From positions 32,127-96,126 of the forward strand of contig JACPUW010000038.1 in NCBI GenBank assembly GCA_016192035.1: a stretch of 64,000 nucleotides of DNA. Direction: 5' to 3'. Under the pieces are notes generated by a model. That model did not search any database. It saw only the letters and a list, made by a program, of their open reading frames with translations, and was not told the origin of the DNA. This stretch comes from Bacteroidota bacterium. Its GTDB lineage: Bacteria > Bacteroidota > Bacteroidia > CAILMK01 > JACPUW01. Below are positions 20,864-29,268 of the stretch, one piece after another. Numbering within the stretch: position 1 is the stretch's first letter; each line of letters starts with the position of its first letter. A program made the position numbers and the translations under genes.

Positions 20864-21760
20864 TTATTTATGTGGATGTGATTGCTTGTACACGTCTTTG
20901 AGTCGCTCTATGGAGTTGTGTGTATATACGGAGGTGGAAGCCAGGGATGCATGCCCCAACAACTCCTTTATTGCGTTGATGTCGCTTCCGTTATTTAATA
21001 GATGTGTGGCAAAGGTGTGGCGGAGCACGTGGGGATTTGTTTTGGTAATATTGGCGTACGCACCGAGTATGGTGTGGACCTTTCGGGATACAAACATGGG
21101 ATACAGGCCCTTGCCTGTATCTGAGGTCAATAGGGGGTCGGTACCCGAATAAGAGCCAAAAGCCAGCTTGCGTTCCGAGAGATATTCTTTCACCAATTGT
21201 AGCAGCGAAGCACCTATGGGTATGTGCCGCTCCTTGTTGCCTTTTCCCAAAACCTTTATTTCCAACCTGTCATTGTCCACATCAATCACCTTCAGGCCAA
21301 TAAGTTCTGAAACCCGCACGCCCGTGGCGTAAAAAATTTCCATGAGCAGCCGGTCGCGCAAACCTTGAAAAGACCGTTCAAACTGCTCGGGAACAAACAC
21401 CTTAGCCGTGGTGGACTGATCAATAAACCTAGCCAGGCGTTTGGGTTGTTTGGGCCTGTTCACCTGCTCCACAGGGTTATGGCCAATTACCTGGTTCCTT
21501 TCCAAGAAATTATAAAAGGAACTGAGTGTCACCATTTTTCGGTTAACTGAACTGCTCAACATACCTGAATCGAGAAGCTGCATGAGCCAAGACCTTATCT
21601 GTGCCTTGCCTGCCAAAGCCAGGTCGTCCACTTGGTAGGTGTAGTCCATAAACTCAGCAAATTTTTGCAAATCAGTACGATAGGATCTTATCGTATGCGG
21701 GCTATATTTTTTCTCCCTTTCAAGCCAAAATAAAAATTCCTGAACGCGCTGCTGCTCCAC
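20864..21760 (-). CDS. xerC: tyrosine recombinase XerC/XerD
   Basis: 298 residues. N-terminal SAM-like DNA-binding domain (FLFWLEREKKYSPHTIRSY) and C-terminal catalytic domain with the RKHRHY set visible: Arg in ATGVRVSELIGL, Lys in LGKGNKERHIP, His-x-x-Arg in HVLRHTFATHLL, His in LLGHASL and the nucleophile Tyr in STSVYTH. It resolves chromosome dimers at dif. The start is a GTG, 9 bases after rpsU; no ATG lies near. Placement beside rpsU and hpf is the normal housekeeping location, so this is not a mobile-element integrase. XerC versus XerD cannot be settled from sequence reading alone. Confidence 0.92.
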   Translation of the reverse strand: MEQQRVQEFLFWLEREKKYSPHTIRSYRTDLQKFAEFMDYTYQVDDLALAGKAQIRSWLMQLLDSGMLSSSVNRKMVTLSSFYNFLERNQVIGHNPVEQVNRPKQPKRLARFIDQSTTAKVFVPEQFERSFQGLRDRLLMEIFYATGVRVSELIGLKVIDVDNDRLEIKVLGKGNKERHIPIGASLLQLVKEYLSERKLAFGSYSGTDPLLTSDTGKGLYPMFVSRKVHTILGAYANITKTNPHVLRHTFATHLLNNGSDINAIKELLGHASLASTSVYTHNSIERLKDVYKQSHPHK

Positions 21761-21769
21761 ACAGCCAAA

Positions 21770-21952
21770 TTACTTTGTCTTGGATTGCTTGTACTTGGCC
21801 TTGATGATTTCCGCCCTGCGTTCTACCGATGGTTTGGTGAAAAACTGGCGGTTTTTGTAATCCTTCAATATCCTGGCCTTCTCCAGCTTTTTCTTGAAAC
21901 GCTTGAGTGCCTTGTCAATTGATTCACTTTCTTTTACGATAACTCTGATCAT
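21770..21952 (-). CDS. rpsU: 30S ribosomal protein S21 (bS21)
   Basis: 60 residues, MIRVIVKESESIDKALKRFKKKLEKARILKDYKNRQFFTKPSVERR, complete bS21. In Bacteroidota bS21, with bS6 and bS18, is known to hold the anti-Shine-Dalgarno tail of 16S rRNA and make it unavailable. No Shine-Dalgarno-like sequence precedes this start (AAAATCGATTTGA before the ATG). A TATTTTTG promoter element lies 21 bases upstream. First gene of the minus-strand translation block. Confidence 0.96.
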   Translation of the reverse strand: MIRVIVKESESIDKALKRFKKKLEKARILKDYKNRQFFTKPSVERRAEIIKAKYKQSKTK

Positions 21953-21972
21953 TCAAATCGATTTTGGGAGCG

Positions 21973-21980
21973 CAAAAATA
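21973..21980 (-). promoter_or_regulatory. Bacteroidota -7 promoter element of rpsU
   Basis: Minus strand TATTTTTG matches TAnnTTTG, 20 bases before the rpsU start codon, implying a leader of only about a dozen bases. This is the only candidate in the 68-base gap between the HhH gene and rpsU. Confidence 0.55.
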
Positions 21981-22020
21981 GATGTCTTATTCAATTGGTT
22001 GTGCATTCCAATCAAAATGT

Positions 22021-22923
22021 TTAATCAAAGCTCAGGTAAGGAGCCAATCTGGCCAACTCGCTTTCGGTAAATGCCTTAGACTGTAGTAAATCTTCCTGTT
22101 TAAGGTATTTCCCGTGGTGCTGGCGATAGTTTATCAACAAGTTGGCCTGCTTATAGTCTATGTACGGGTGAGATGCCAGCGCAGCCGCATCCAGGTCATT
22201 TACCCTGAGTTTCTTTATCAGCAAAGAGTCAAATTGCATGACCACGTGTTCCAATTGTATCTGTGTGCTATCCATGCCATACACTTCAAACAGCTGGGCC
22301 CTGTTTACAAAACCACCCAACACATTGCGGTATTTCACGATCCTGGCAGCCAGTGTAGGGCCCACCCCACTCAATTTTTCATAAACCTGGGCATTAGCCA
22401 AATTCATGTCTATGGTTAGCCTTGCTGGCTTGTCATCCCTGGTGTATTCACCTCTTTGCCAAGTGGCGGTCCTATCACTACCTCCCCTGTCCTTTTGTAG
22501 AAGGGCAACCGCGTTAGTATCTATTTGGGGCAGGGTGCTTGCTGCCCAGCGCTTCACCTTTTCCCTTAGTGCCTCAGAAAGGCCATAGACTTTATCTATC
22601 TGTTCAAGTGAGGTAAACCCACCAATAGATGTGCGGTAATTGATAAAAATATGGGCTTGTTTGTCACTGAACCCTATGGCGACCAAGCTATCAACGTTTA
22701 CTTTGTTGATATCCAAGGCCAATGTGCGGTTCTCTTTTGGCAACCTTTTATCCAAAACCGAAGCCAGTGAATCTAGTCGTTTTAGGTCCACGCTGCCCAA
22801 GGGAGGAACCCAAGCGTGCCAAAATATCCTGAAACCTAGCGCCATAACCACCGCAATGGCGAATAATACCAATCCAGAAGCCTCTACCCTTGAAATTCCG
22901 TTAAACCAGTTCCCCATGGGCAT
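22021..22923 (-). CDS. helix-hairpin-helix protein, ComEA-like
   Basis: 300 residues. One N-terminal transmembrane segment (GLVLFAIAVVMALGFRIFW, about residues 17-35), then three to four helix-hairpin-helix units: VDSLVAIGFSDKQAHIFINYR, ANAQVYEKLSGVGPTLAARIVKYR (the clearest, with GVGPTLA), and two similar blocks around LNDLDAAALASHPYIDYKQANLLINYR. ComEA-type proteins bind incoming double-stranded DNA at the membrane during uptake; here there are more HhH units than in a standard ComEA, and membrane anchoring plus HhH is all that is shown. The divergent gene at 23001 shares its upstream region. The first two codons (MP) may be skipped in favour of the next ATG (MGNWF). Confidence 0.8.
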   Translation of the reverse strand: MPMGNWFNGISRVEASGLVLFAIAVVMALGFRIFWHAWVPPLGSVDLKRLDSLASVLDKRLPKENRTLALDINKVNVDSLVAIGFSDKQAHIFINYRTSIGGFTSLEQIDKVYGLSEALREKVKRWAASTLPQIDTNAVALLQKDRGGSDRTATWQRGEYTRDDKPARLTIDMNLANAQVYEKLSGVGPTLAARIVKYRNVLGGFVNRAQLFEVYGMDSTQIQLEHVVMQFDSLLIKKLRVNDLDAAALASHPYIDYKQANLLINYRQHHGKYLKQEDLLQSKAFTESELARLAPYLSFD

Positions 22924-22950
22924 ACCTTAGCGGCTTTGTTTGTTTGTTCA

Positions 22951-22980
22951 TTTGCCAAAGATTGCAAAAATGTAAATTTG
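22951..22980 (+). promoter_or_regulatory. Bacteroidota promoter with -33 and -7 elements
   Basis: TTTG at 22951-22954, an 18-base spacer, then TAAATTTG at 22973-22980. Both elements match the Bacteroidota housekeeping consensus (TTTG / TAnnTTTG) at the expected spacing; this is the best promoter in the window. It places transcription start only about 14 bases before the ATG at 23001 and so decides that start against the earlier in-frame ATG at 22944. Confidence 0.8.
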
Positions 22981-23000
22981 GCCGGTTTTCAATTATTAAG

Positions 23001-25628
23001 ATGATGAGGATTACTGCCCCTATAGCTATTTTAGGCATTTTACTATTGCAGAGTGTACCTATACTATCCTTTGGGCAGAAATGCAATTACACCATATCGC
23101 CAGCTACCCACCACAACTGGATAGACGTGACGGCCCAGCGGATAACCGATAGCATAGGGATTGGGGCCGATTCGGTTATTTTAAGGACCTCAAAAAAAAT
23201 CGCGGCAGCATGTGAGCCTTTTAAGGGCAGCCAACATAAGATAACCCGGACTTTTATAAAGTTCGATTTGGCCTTTGACTCCAAGAACAGTTGTGATTGG
23301 GAAAAAGCCCTGCTCAACTTGCGGTTTACTGGCAACACCCTTGACTCGCACAAAACCACATCAGGGCCCAATGATTTTGTCATTTCCAGGATAATAGAGC
23401 CCTGGGGCGACGATACGCTGCGATGGAAAAACCCGCCCCTAATTGGCCGATACCGTATGCCGCTTGCTTTTGGCTTTGACGCCATCAAGGTTTCGGGCAC
23501 CACGGTGGGCAACGAGGACTATCAGGTGGATATAGTCAAATTCATAAATTTTTGGAGAGAATACCCCGACAGCAATTTTGGAATAGAAATTAGGCTGGCC
23601 AATGAAACGGGTACCAGGAGCTTGAATTTTGCCAGTTCGGAGTTTGACAGCCCCCTGGGACGGCCATCCATTTCCGGTGAAATCAAGTCATGCTCCCGGA
23701 ACTCTGCCTATGCCGGCAAGGATGTGGAGATTTGTATTGGCCAATCTTATCAATTATCTGCCAACTATTTAGAGTTTTTTGAATGGAGCACCTCCGCCCC
23801 AATTGACAATAAGTTCATAGCCAACCCCACCACTACCCCTACAGCGGTGGGCAGCTTTACCTATAAACTGACTGCCGTGCTGGGTACCTGCACCACAAGC
23901 GATGAAATGGTGATTAAGGTGAACCCATACCCGGTAATTTCCGTGAGTGCCAACCAACAAATCTGTTATGGCGACACGGCAGCCATTTCGGTAGCGGGCG
24001 CCACCAATTACGTGTGGTCGCCAAACTCATATATTACTGACCGCAATTCGGCCAACCCTAAAGTGTTTCCGCTCACCACCACACGCTACGATGTGTTGGC
24101 CGACAATGGAAATGCATGCAAAACGCTGGATTCGGTAAGGGTGGTAGTGCGCCCCTTAACCAAGACCGACGCCGGTACCGACGTGAAAATATGTGAGGGA
24201 AGCAGCATTCAGTTGTTTGCCACCGGAGGCAAGACCTATACTTGGACCGGTAACACCTCAAGCCTGTCGGCTACCAATATCCACAACCCCACCGCCTCAC
24301 CGGTGGTGACCACAACCTATTACCTTACCGCCAGCAATGGCTACTGCCCCGTAGAAGACTCGGTGAAAGTGACCGTGATTCCGGCCTTTACGGTCAATGC
24401 GGGGCCAGACCAGTCTATTTGCTTGGGAGACACGACTTACCTAAACGGCGAACCTGGTTTCTTTTTCTATGAATGGACACCAGCCGGCCTGTTTAACAAG
24501 ACCAACATAGCCGACCCATTTATACTTGGGCTACAAACCACACAAACTGTAAAACTGCGGGTAGAGGACGAAAACCAGTGTTTTGCCGAAGATGAGTTAA
24601 CCATAACCGTAAACATGCCGCCCTTTGTGTATATCGGTTCTGATTCCTTTGTGTGTGTAGGCGATAACATAGACATACTCTTGGACTCTATAAGCGGGAA
24701 TGAACCTTTCAAGTACAATTGGTCACCTGGTTTTGCCATAACCACCGACACCAAGGCAAGGGACATAAATATAGAAGGCATAAAGGATACGCTGGTAACC
24801 TACGAACTGAGGGTAACCGACGCCAACGGCTGTGAAATGACCGATGATATTTTAATAACCACATTGCCCACCCTGGCCATTGAAACCTACGGCGATACCA
24901 CCATTTGCTATGGCTCTGCCGTGGAGATAGGGGTGAAAGGCGGACGCTTTTTTAAGTGGGCAGGTGAAGACATAATAGGCAGCGACATAAAACGTACGGC
25001 CATAGTGCAACCTGACAAACCTACTGAATACCAAGTGGAAGCCAGTAGTGGGGAGCGTTGTGGGAACACCATAGGATTTGTAAACGTAAATGTGATCCAG
25101 TTGCCAAAAGCATACGCCCACTTAGCTGATTCCAAGCGCGAAAACGACACCGCGATGGTGTGTAAAGGGCGGTATGCCGAACTGGAAGCCGAAGGGGCGG
25201 AATGGTATATATGGAATACGGGTGACACTGCGGAAAGCATATCGTACCGTGTGTTGGTGGATGATTACTACCTTACGGTATTTGGCATTTCCAAAGGCTG
25301 CCCTGGCCCTATCGATTCTATACTGATAAAGATTGACCAAACCGACACTTGTTATTCTAAAGTGTTCGTTCCCAATGCATTTTCACCCAACAACGATGGC
25401 AAGAACGATGTCTTTGCCATAAAACCCTTCCTAATTGAGCAGTACAAGTTGAGCATTTTCAACCGCTGGGGCAACCTACTGTACTACACCGAAGATCCCT
25501 ATGCGTGGTGGGATGGCACTTTCAATGGCCAATTGGTGCAAGAAGGGGTGTACTACTATGTGATAGAAGCATTTGGCAGGGACGAGGAGTCGCGTAAATA
25601 CCACGGCACAGTTCAAGTTTTATATTGA
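23001..25628 (+). CDS. large secreted T9SS cargo protein, DNRLRE-like domain, Ig/PKD-like repeats, type B sorting domain
   Basis: 875 residues from the ATG at 23001 (promoter directly upstream). Signal peptide MMRITAPIAILGILLLQSVP. Residues about 35-240 resemble the DNRLRE surface-adhesion domain (WIDVTAQRITDS, FIKFDLAF, TLRWKNPP). Then come about seven repeats of 80-90 residues, each opening with a pattern such as AGxDxxICxGxxxxL and containing a W-x-P/W-x-G core (ICIGQSYQLSA, ICEGSSIQLFA, ICLGDTTYLNG, VCVGDNIDILL, ICYGSAVEIGV, VCKGRYAELEA), paired cysteines suggesting Ig/PKD-like folds. The C-terminus (VFVPNAFSPNNDGKNDVF ... KYHGTVQVLY) is the gliding-motility-associated, type B T9SS sorting domain. 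It is exported across the outer membrane and probably acts as an adhesin or matrix protein; the ligand is unknown. Confidence 0.9.
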   Translation: MMRITAPIAILGILLLQSVPILSFGQKCNYTISPATHHNWIDVTAQRITDSIGIGADSVILRTSKKIAAACEPFKGSQHKITRTFIKFDLAFDSKNSCDWEKALLNLRFTGNTLDSHKTTSGPNDFVISRIIEPWGDDTLRWKNPPLIGRYRMPLAFGFDAIKVSGTTVGNEDYQVDIVKFINFWREYPDSNFGIEIRLANETGTRSLNFASSEFDSPLGRPSISGEIKSCSRNSAYAGKDVEICIGQSYQLSANYLEFFEWSTSAPIDNKFIANPTTTPTAVGSFTYKLTAVLGTCTTSDEMVIKVNPYPVISVSANQQICYGDTAAISVAGATNYVWSPNSYITDRNSANPKVFPLTTTRYDVLADNGNACKTLDSVRVVVRPLTKTDAGTDVKICEGSSIQLFATGGKTYTWTGNTSSLSATNIHNPTASPVVTTTYYLTASNGYCPVEDSVKVTVIPAFTVNAGPDQSICLGDTTYLNGEPGFFFYEWTPAGLFNKTNIADPFILGLQTTQTVKLRVEDENQCFAEDELTITVNMPPFVYIGSDSFVCVGDNIDILLDSISGNEPFKYNWSPGFAITTDTKARDINIEGIKDTLVTYELRVTDANGCEMTDDILITTLPTLAIETYGDTTICYGSAVEIGVKGGRFFKWAGEDIIGSDIKRTAIVQPDKPTEYQVEASSGERCGNTIGFVNVNVIQLPKAYAHLADSKRENDTAMVCKGRYAELEAEGAEWYIWNTGDTAESISYRVLVDDYYLTVFGISKGCPGPIDSILIKIDQTDTCYSKVFVPNAFSPNNDGKNDVFAIKPFLIEQYKLSIFNRWGNLLYYTEDPYAWWDGTFNGQLVQEGVYYYVIEAFGRDEESRKYHGTVQVLY

Positions 25629-26136
25629 TCTAATCCACGGAATTCCCCTTATATGCCCTTGACATTCTGAAAATAGGCATTGAATCAAGAAGCTCCCTCC
25701 ACACCTTTCATTGTTTAGAAAAAAAGGCATCCTATATCCGTTGCGGTCTTAGGTACTCAAATTCCAAATCACCACCCTGTTTCGGTAACCTACATGTGCG
25801 CTTATGGCTCCCGCGCCTCCCACCACTTGTGCCCAGAGTGCCTATTTCCCACTCGCTTAGTGCCGTTTGTGGTTAAATCCGCCCTATGCCCAGGGCTTGA
25901 ACATGGACTAGTTGCCTAGCAATGTGCCCTATTGGTTGTGTGCAGAAAATGCCACCCCTCCGGGATTTAGCATGGCCTGGTGCACCCTGGGCCACGGGCT
26001 GCGCCCGTGGCCATCATCCTGACACCCTTTCGGGGTTTTGGAACGAAGGTTGGCCCCTGTACCCCGCTGCGCCCCTTGATTTTCTTAATCCCTTTGCGTT
26101 CTTTGCGATACACACCCTACACCCCCCGAACCCCAT
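25629..26136. other. gene-free region between two convergent cargo genes
   Basis: About 500 bases without a believable gene; the open frames here overlap each other and show no family features. Contents: a GC-rich perfect palindrome (25990-26012), a stretch rich in TTTGCG words near 26090-26107 (CCTTTGCGTTCTTTGCG) of the kind seen in dispersed intergenic repeats, and the 7-bp tandem array that abuts the next gene. No T-rich intrinsic terminator was seen although two long genes converge here. Confidence 0.6.
25990..26012. repeat. GC-rich REP-like palindrome
   Basis: GGCCACGGGC (25990-25999), loop TGC, GCCCGTGGCC (26003-26012): a perfect 10-bp stem with a 3-base loop. There is no T-run on either side, so it looks more like a REP/BIME-type element or a nuclease-resistant hairpin than a terminator. 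It lies between two convergent genes, the usual place for REP elements. Confidence 0.6.
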
Positions 26137-26176
26137 GCCCTGTGCCCTGTGCCCTGTGCCCTGTGCCCTGTGCCCT
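26137..26176. repeat. 7-bp tandem repeat (GCCCTGT)
   Basis: 40 bases made of 5.7 exact copies of GCCCTGT. It ends at base 26176, the last base of the stop codon of the minus-strand gene that follows, so the array begins exactly at the 3' end of that gene. A 7-base unit is not a multiple of three; a change in copy number would not alter the protein because it lies after the stop codon. It is a good strain-typing locus. Confidence 0.9.
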
Positions 26177-29115
26177 CACCTCACCAACACCACCACCCCT
26201 CTGTATGCCATCACCTTGCCGCGCACGTCGGTGGCGGTGATCACGTAGCGGTAGCCCCCCAGGGGAAAGGCTTCTTGGTTGAGCGTGCCGTCCCATATGT
26301 GGTCGGGATCGCGGCCCAGCACCAGTTGCTGGCCATTGGATGCGTATATGCGGCACTCAAAACTGGCCAGTCCAAAGTGGCCCACCCGCCATACGTCGTT
26401 CAGGCTGTCGCCGTTGGGGCTGAACGCATTGGGTATGAACAGGGTGGTGACCAGGGGCACGCGCACCGCGTTGCTGTGGCTCTGCTGTGCGTGGCCGCCG
26501 CGCTCCATGGCACGCACCCGGTACCATACCGTGTCGGCAATGGGCAGGTGGGGGTCCGTGTAGCCCCGGGCCCGTAGCGCGGACAGATCGGCCCAGGAAC
26601 GCCCATCGGGCGAACGCTCTACCACATACTCCATAACCCCGCCGCCCCAGGCCTGGTAGGCCGCCCACTCCAGCGCCACGAACCCGTTGTCGTGGTTGGC
26701 ATGGCGCAGTAGGATGTTGCCGCCGGGGTTGGATGCCGCGCCGGGGCTGCCACAGGAGTCCACGGGCCACAGGCGGTAGCTATAGGCGGTGTGGGCCGCG
26801 CTGGTGGGGATGGTATCTATCAGGCTGTCGGTGGCCGGGCCCCCTATCCAGGCATGGGCCGTGTCGCCGCCGGGGCCCCTGCGCTCCAGGCGGTAGCCCA
26901 TGCCCCGTGCATCCGTGGTCCAGGCCAGGCCTATGCGGTGGCTGTCCACCACGGTGGCATAGAGCATGTCCACGCGGTCCCGGACGGTAATGCCCGGGCG
27001 CACCCGCACCCAGGCGCTGTCGCGGGTCACGCAGCCCGTGGGGCCGCGCAGCGTCTGGGTGAGCTTGTACCTGCCGGGAAAGATAAACCGCTCACTGCAA
27101 ACCGTATCGGCGCAGGCTATGCCGCTGCTCCACCTAAACTCACGCGCGGTGATGGCACCTGATGACCGGTCGGTGGCCATGAACGTGGCAGGGGCACAGG
27201 CCAGCGTGTCGGAAAGGTCAAAGCCCGGGGCGGGCGCATCCAGCACAAACAGGGTGTCGGCCATCCAGGCCGTGTCGCTGCAAAAACCGTTGGAATACAC
27301 CAGGGATACCGAATAGGCTCCCGCGCTGTCAAACGCCACGCCGGGGTGCTGTTTCCGCGATTCGCGCACCGGGAGCCCATTGCGGAAAAACCGCCAGTGC
27401 CAGGTGGCCCCGGCCGATGTGTCTGACCGTGAAGCATCGCGAAAGCTCATCTCTTGATGGGCACAGCCCAGGGCCGTGTCCATGGCTATGCCTGCCTTGA
27501 CCTTTCCGGGTAGGTGCAGTACGGTGTCGAGCACGGCAGTGATGCCCCCCGGCCGTTTGGCGGTAAGGCGCAGCAGGTAGCGGCCACCTGCAGGCATGGG
27601 CACCTTAAGGCCACGGCGGCTGGAGTGGGCCAGGGTACTGCCCCCGTGGCGGAGCTGCCATTTGAACTCGGTGAAGTAGGGGTGGCTATGGTTGCGCACC
27701 AGGAGGCTGTCGCCGCCGCAGGCCAGGTCCAGACCCAGGGCGGGGTAGTACTGCTCCAAAAAGTCCCAGGAAAAGGCGCTGCCGCCATACTCCCCTATGT
27801 CGAGCACGGGCGTAGGGTTTACCTTAATCTTGCCCGCATCCTGCCTATAGGGCATGGGGATTTTAAATAGCCTGTCACCTAACCCGCCAGATAATTCCCA
27901 ATTGAAGTATAGGTTTCTGTCGGCTCCCCACAATAGATCTCTTGCATACTTGTCAAGCGGGATTGAATCCACAGTTACAGCGTTGGTTTTCAATTGATAC
28001 CGCAATACGGAATTGTATTTTATTATGTCAGGTGCGCTGTACTCCGGATGTTCTTCAATCAGTTTTTTTCGGATAAAAAGAAAGCTGTCGTTGTCAGAAA
28101 ACACAGGGGAGTAGGAGTACATCATATTGAATTGGGATACCATGTACGGCTCCGTTATGGGGTCATAGTCCGGGTCGGTGGTAATGGTGTCAATAAACCG
28201 GTCTTCATCAAGCAACTGGGCCGAAACTATACGGCCCTGGTGGGGATTGAAGCCGAACAGCTCCACAGATGCATGTACCTGTGAGATAAGCCTTTCCTTA
28301 CTGGGCTGGCTTAGGCCTATATGTGTTTGTTGATACAGGATATTTCGCCCCGTACTACTGAACAGTAAATACCTACGTGTACCCGAGTAATAATCCTTAA
28401 CAGGCATGACCTGTTCAATCGGCAGGTCGTCTATAAAATGCTCGGTGTTTGGCTTGCGCCACACATGGTTGAGGAATACCGTATCGGTGGCAAATGAAAA
28501 TACGCAAATGGAATCCCGGTTGTGGGCCAGCAACCAGTACGACCTATTTATCCCAGGTTTTTGCATCATATCCACGGTCTTTGGGTTATGTCTGTATGGA
28601 AACGACGATTGGTTAATGTCAAAGGTGCCCAGAAGGATGAGCCTTCCGTTGCCCTTAAACCGCAGTTCGCCGGTGGAGTCGTTATACACCTCATAGTACA
28701 GGCCCTCTGGCCTTGTAGTAGCGTCTATTCTGCGGCGGACCACATATACCAGGGCGTATTCCCGCTCGCCAACCTTAAAGAAAATACTGTTTGGATATAA
28801 ATAATTGTTTTCTATCAATGGATGCCTGCTGCTGTCTTTCACATTATATACATTCCTTCGTTTATCACCCTCTGTGGAGTAATACCCCAGATAAAGGGCC
28901 TTGTTGTCGTAGTCGCGCAACAAAACGGAAGCGTCAAAACTTATCCGTATTTTGTTGTCATTCCACAGAAATTGCAGTTCACCATTGGGTTTCATCCGCA
29001 ATATGCCGTCGTCGGTGGCGTAGTCCATGCCCACCTGGGCGCACAGGGTATTGGCCACTAGCAACAAAAAGCACCCCCCCAGTGCCAGGGTGCTTTTTAC
29101 GCGCTTCTTGAACAT
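26176..29115 (-). CDS. large secreted T9SS cargo protein with PKD-like region and type B sorting domain
   Basis: 979 residues from the ATG at 29113-29115 (MFKKRVKSTLALGGCFLLLVANTLCAQ, a clear signal peptide); an in-frame ATG 15 bases earlier directly abuts the stop codon of a gene stub and is less likely. Residues about 25-440 are unlike any family I can name and read like a beta-propeller or ligand-binding region. Residues about 450-690 contain PKD-like segments (FSFDSAGAYSVSLVYSNGFCSDTAW type). Residues about 730-880 are fibronectin type III-like (RLERRGPGGDTAHAWIGG, YVVERSPDGRSW). The C-terminus (LFIPNAFSPNGDSLNDVWRVG ... YRGVVVLVR) is the type B T9SS sorting domain. The 3' half is strikingly GC-rich relative to the 5' half. 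A terminator-like hairpin lies inside the signal-peptide codons. A secreted surface protein; function unknown. Confidence 0.88.
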   Translation of the reverse strand: MFKKRVKSTLALGGCFLLLVANTLCAQVGMDYATDDGILRMKPNGELQFLWNDNKIRISFDASVLLRDYDNKALYLGYYSTEGDKRRNVYNVKDSSRHPLIENNYLYPNSIFFKVGEREYALVYVVRRRIDATTRPEGLYYEVYNDSTGELRFKGNGRLILLGTFDINQSSFPYRHNPKTVDMMQKPGINRSYWLLAHNRDSICVFSFATDTVFLNHVWRKPNTEHFIDDLPIEQVMPVKDYYSGTRRYLLFSSTGRNILYQQTHIGLSQPSKERLISQVHASVELFGFNPHQGRIVSAQLLDEDRFIDTITTDPDYDPITEPYMVSQFNMMYSYSPVFSDNDSFLFIRKKLIEEHPEYSAPDIIKYNSVLRYQLKTNAVTVDSIPLDKYARDLLWGADRNLYFNWELSGGLGDRLFKIPMPYRQDAGKIKVNPTPVLDIGEYGGSAFSWDFLEQYYPALGLDLACGGDSLLVRNHSHPYFTEFKWQLRHGGSTLAHSSRRGLKVPMPAGGRYLLRLTAKRPGGITAVLDTVLHLPGKVKAGIAMDTALGCAHQEMSFRDASRSDTSAGATWHWRFFRNGLPVRESRKQHPGVAFDSAGAYSVSLVYSNGFCSDTAWMADTLFVLDAPAPGFDLSDTLACAPATFMATDRSSGAITAREFRWSSGIACADTVCSERFIFPGRYKLTQTLRGPTGCVTRDSAWVRVRPGITVRDRVDMLYATVVDSHRIGLAWTTDARGMGYRLERRGPGGDTAHAWIGGPATDSLIDTIPTSAAHTAYSYRLWPVDSCGSPGAASNPGGNILLRHANHDNGFVALEWAAYQAWGGGVMEYVVERSPDGRSWADLSALRARGYTDPHLPIADTVWYRVRAMERGGHAQQSHSNAVRVPLVTTLFIPNAFSPNGDSLNDVWRVGHFGLASFECRIYASNGQQLVLGRDPDHIWDGTLNQEAFPLGGYRYVITATDVRGKVMAYRGVVVLVR
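29066..29098. promoter_or_regulatory. terminator-like hairpin inside signal-peptide codons
   Basis: AAAAAGCACCC (29066-29076) and GGGTGCTTTTT (29088-29098) are perfect 11-bp inverted repeats around an 11-base loop, with runs of A and T at the outer ends on both strands. It has the form of a bidirectional intrinsic terminator but lies within codons 6 to 17 of the minus-strand cargo gene. It may attenuate that gene or end stray antisense transcription. Confidence 0.6.
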
Positions 29116-29130
29116 TGGGGGGGTGTACAT

Positions 29131-29268
29131 TTAGTGTTGTATGATGATGGTGACTGACTGGGCCTGGCCGCCGGCGGCGAGCAGCACCATATGGTACAGG
29201 CCGCTGGGCCCAGCCTTCGAGATTTTATATTCACCGTGTGTAACATTTTGGTCCAAAGGCGAATGCAT
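29131..29268 (-). pseudogene. stub of a T9SS type A sorting domain
   Basis: A 45-codon frame (MHSPLDQNVTHGEYKISKAG, then PSGLYHMVLLAAGGQAQSVT and IIIQH, stop). The G-LY-x-M-V-L-x-x-x-G pattern with a short basic/hydrophobic end is what the last 30-40 residues of type A T9SS sorting domains look like. An in-frame stop lies just upstream, and no cargo domain precedes it, so this is a leftover 3' end, not a working gene. Its stop codon is immediately followed by an in-frame ATG of the 979-residue cargo gene. Confidence 0.55.

Noticed and set aside
20864..21760. Phage or island integrase
   Set aside because: The recombinase sits between rpsU and hpf, a conserved housekeeping place, and the adjacent tRNAs show no duplicated 3' ends; it is the chromosomal Xer protein.
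25922..26248. Open frames in the convergent gap with Pro/Cys-rich translations
   Set aside because: They run through the palindrome and the GCCCTGT repeats; composition is that of repeat DNA, not protein.
29117..29123. Seven-base C tract before the 979-residue cargo gene as a phase-variation switch
   Set aside because: The tract lies upstream of the likely start codon at 29115, so length changes would not shift the reading frame of the protein.
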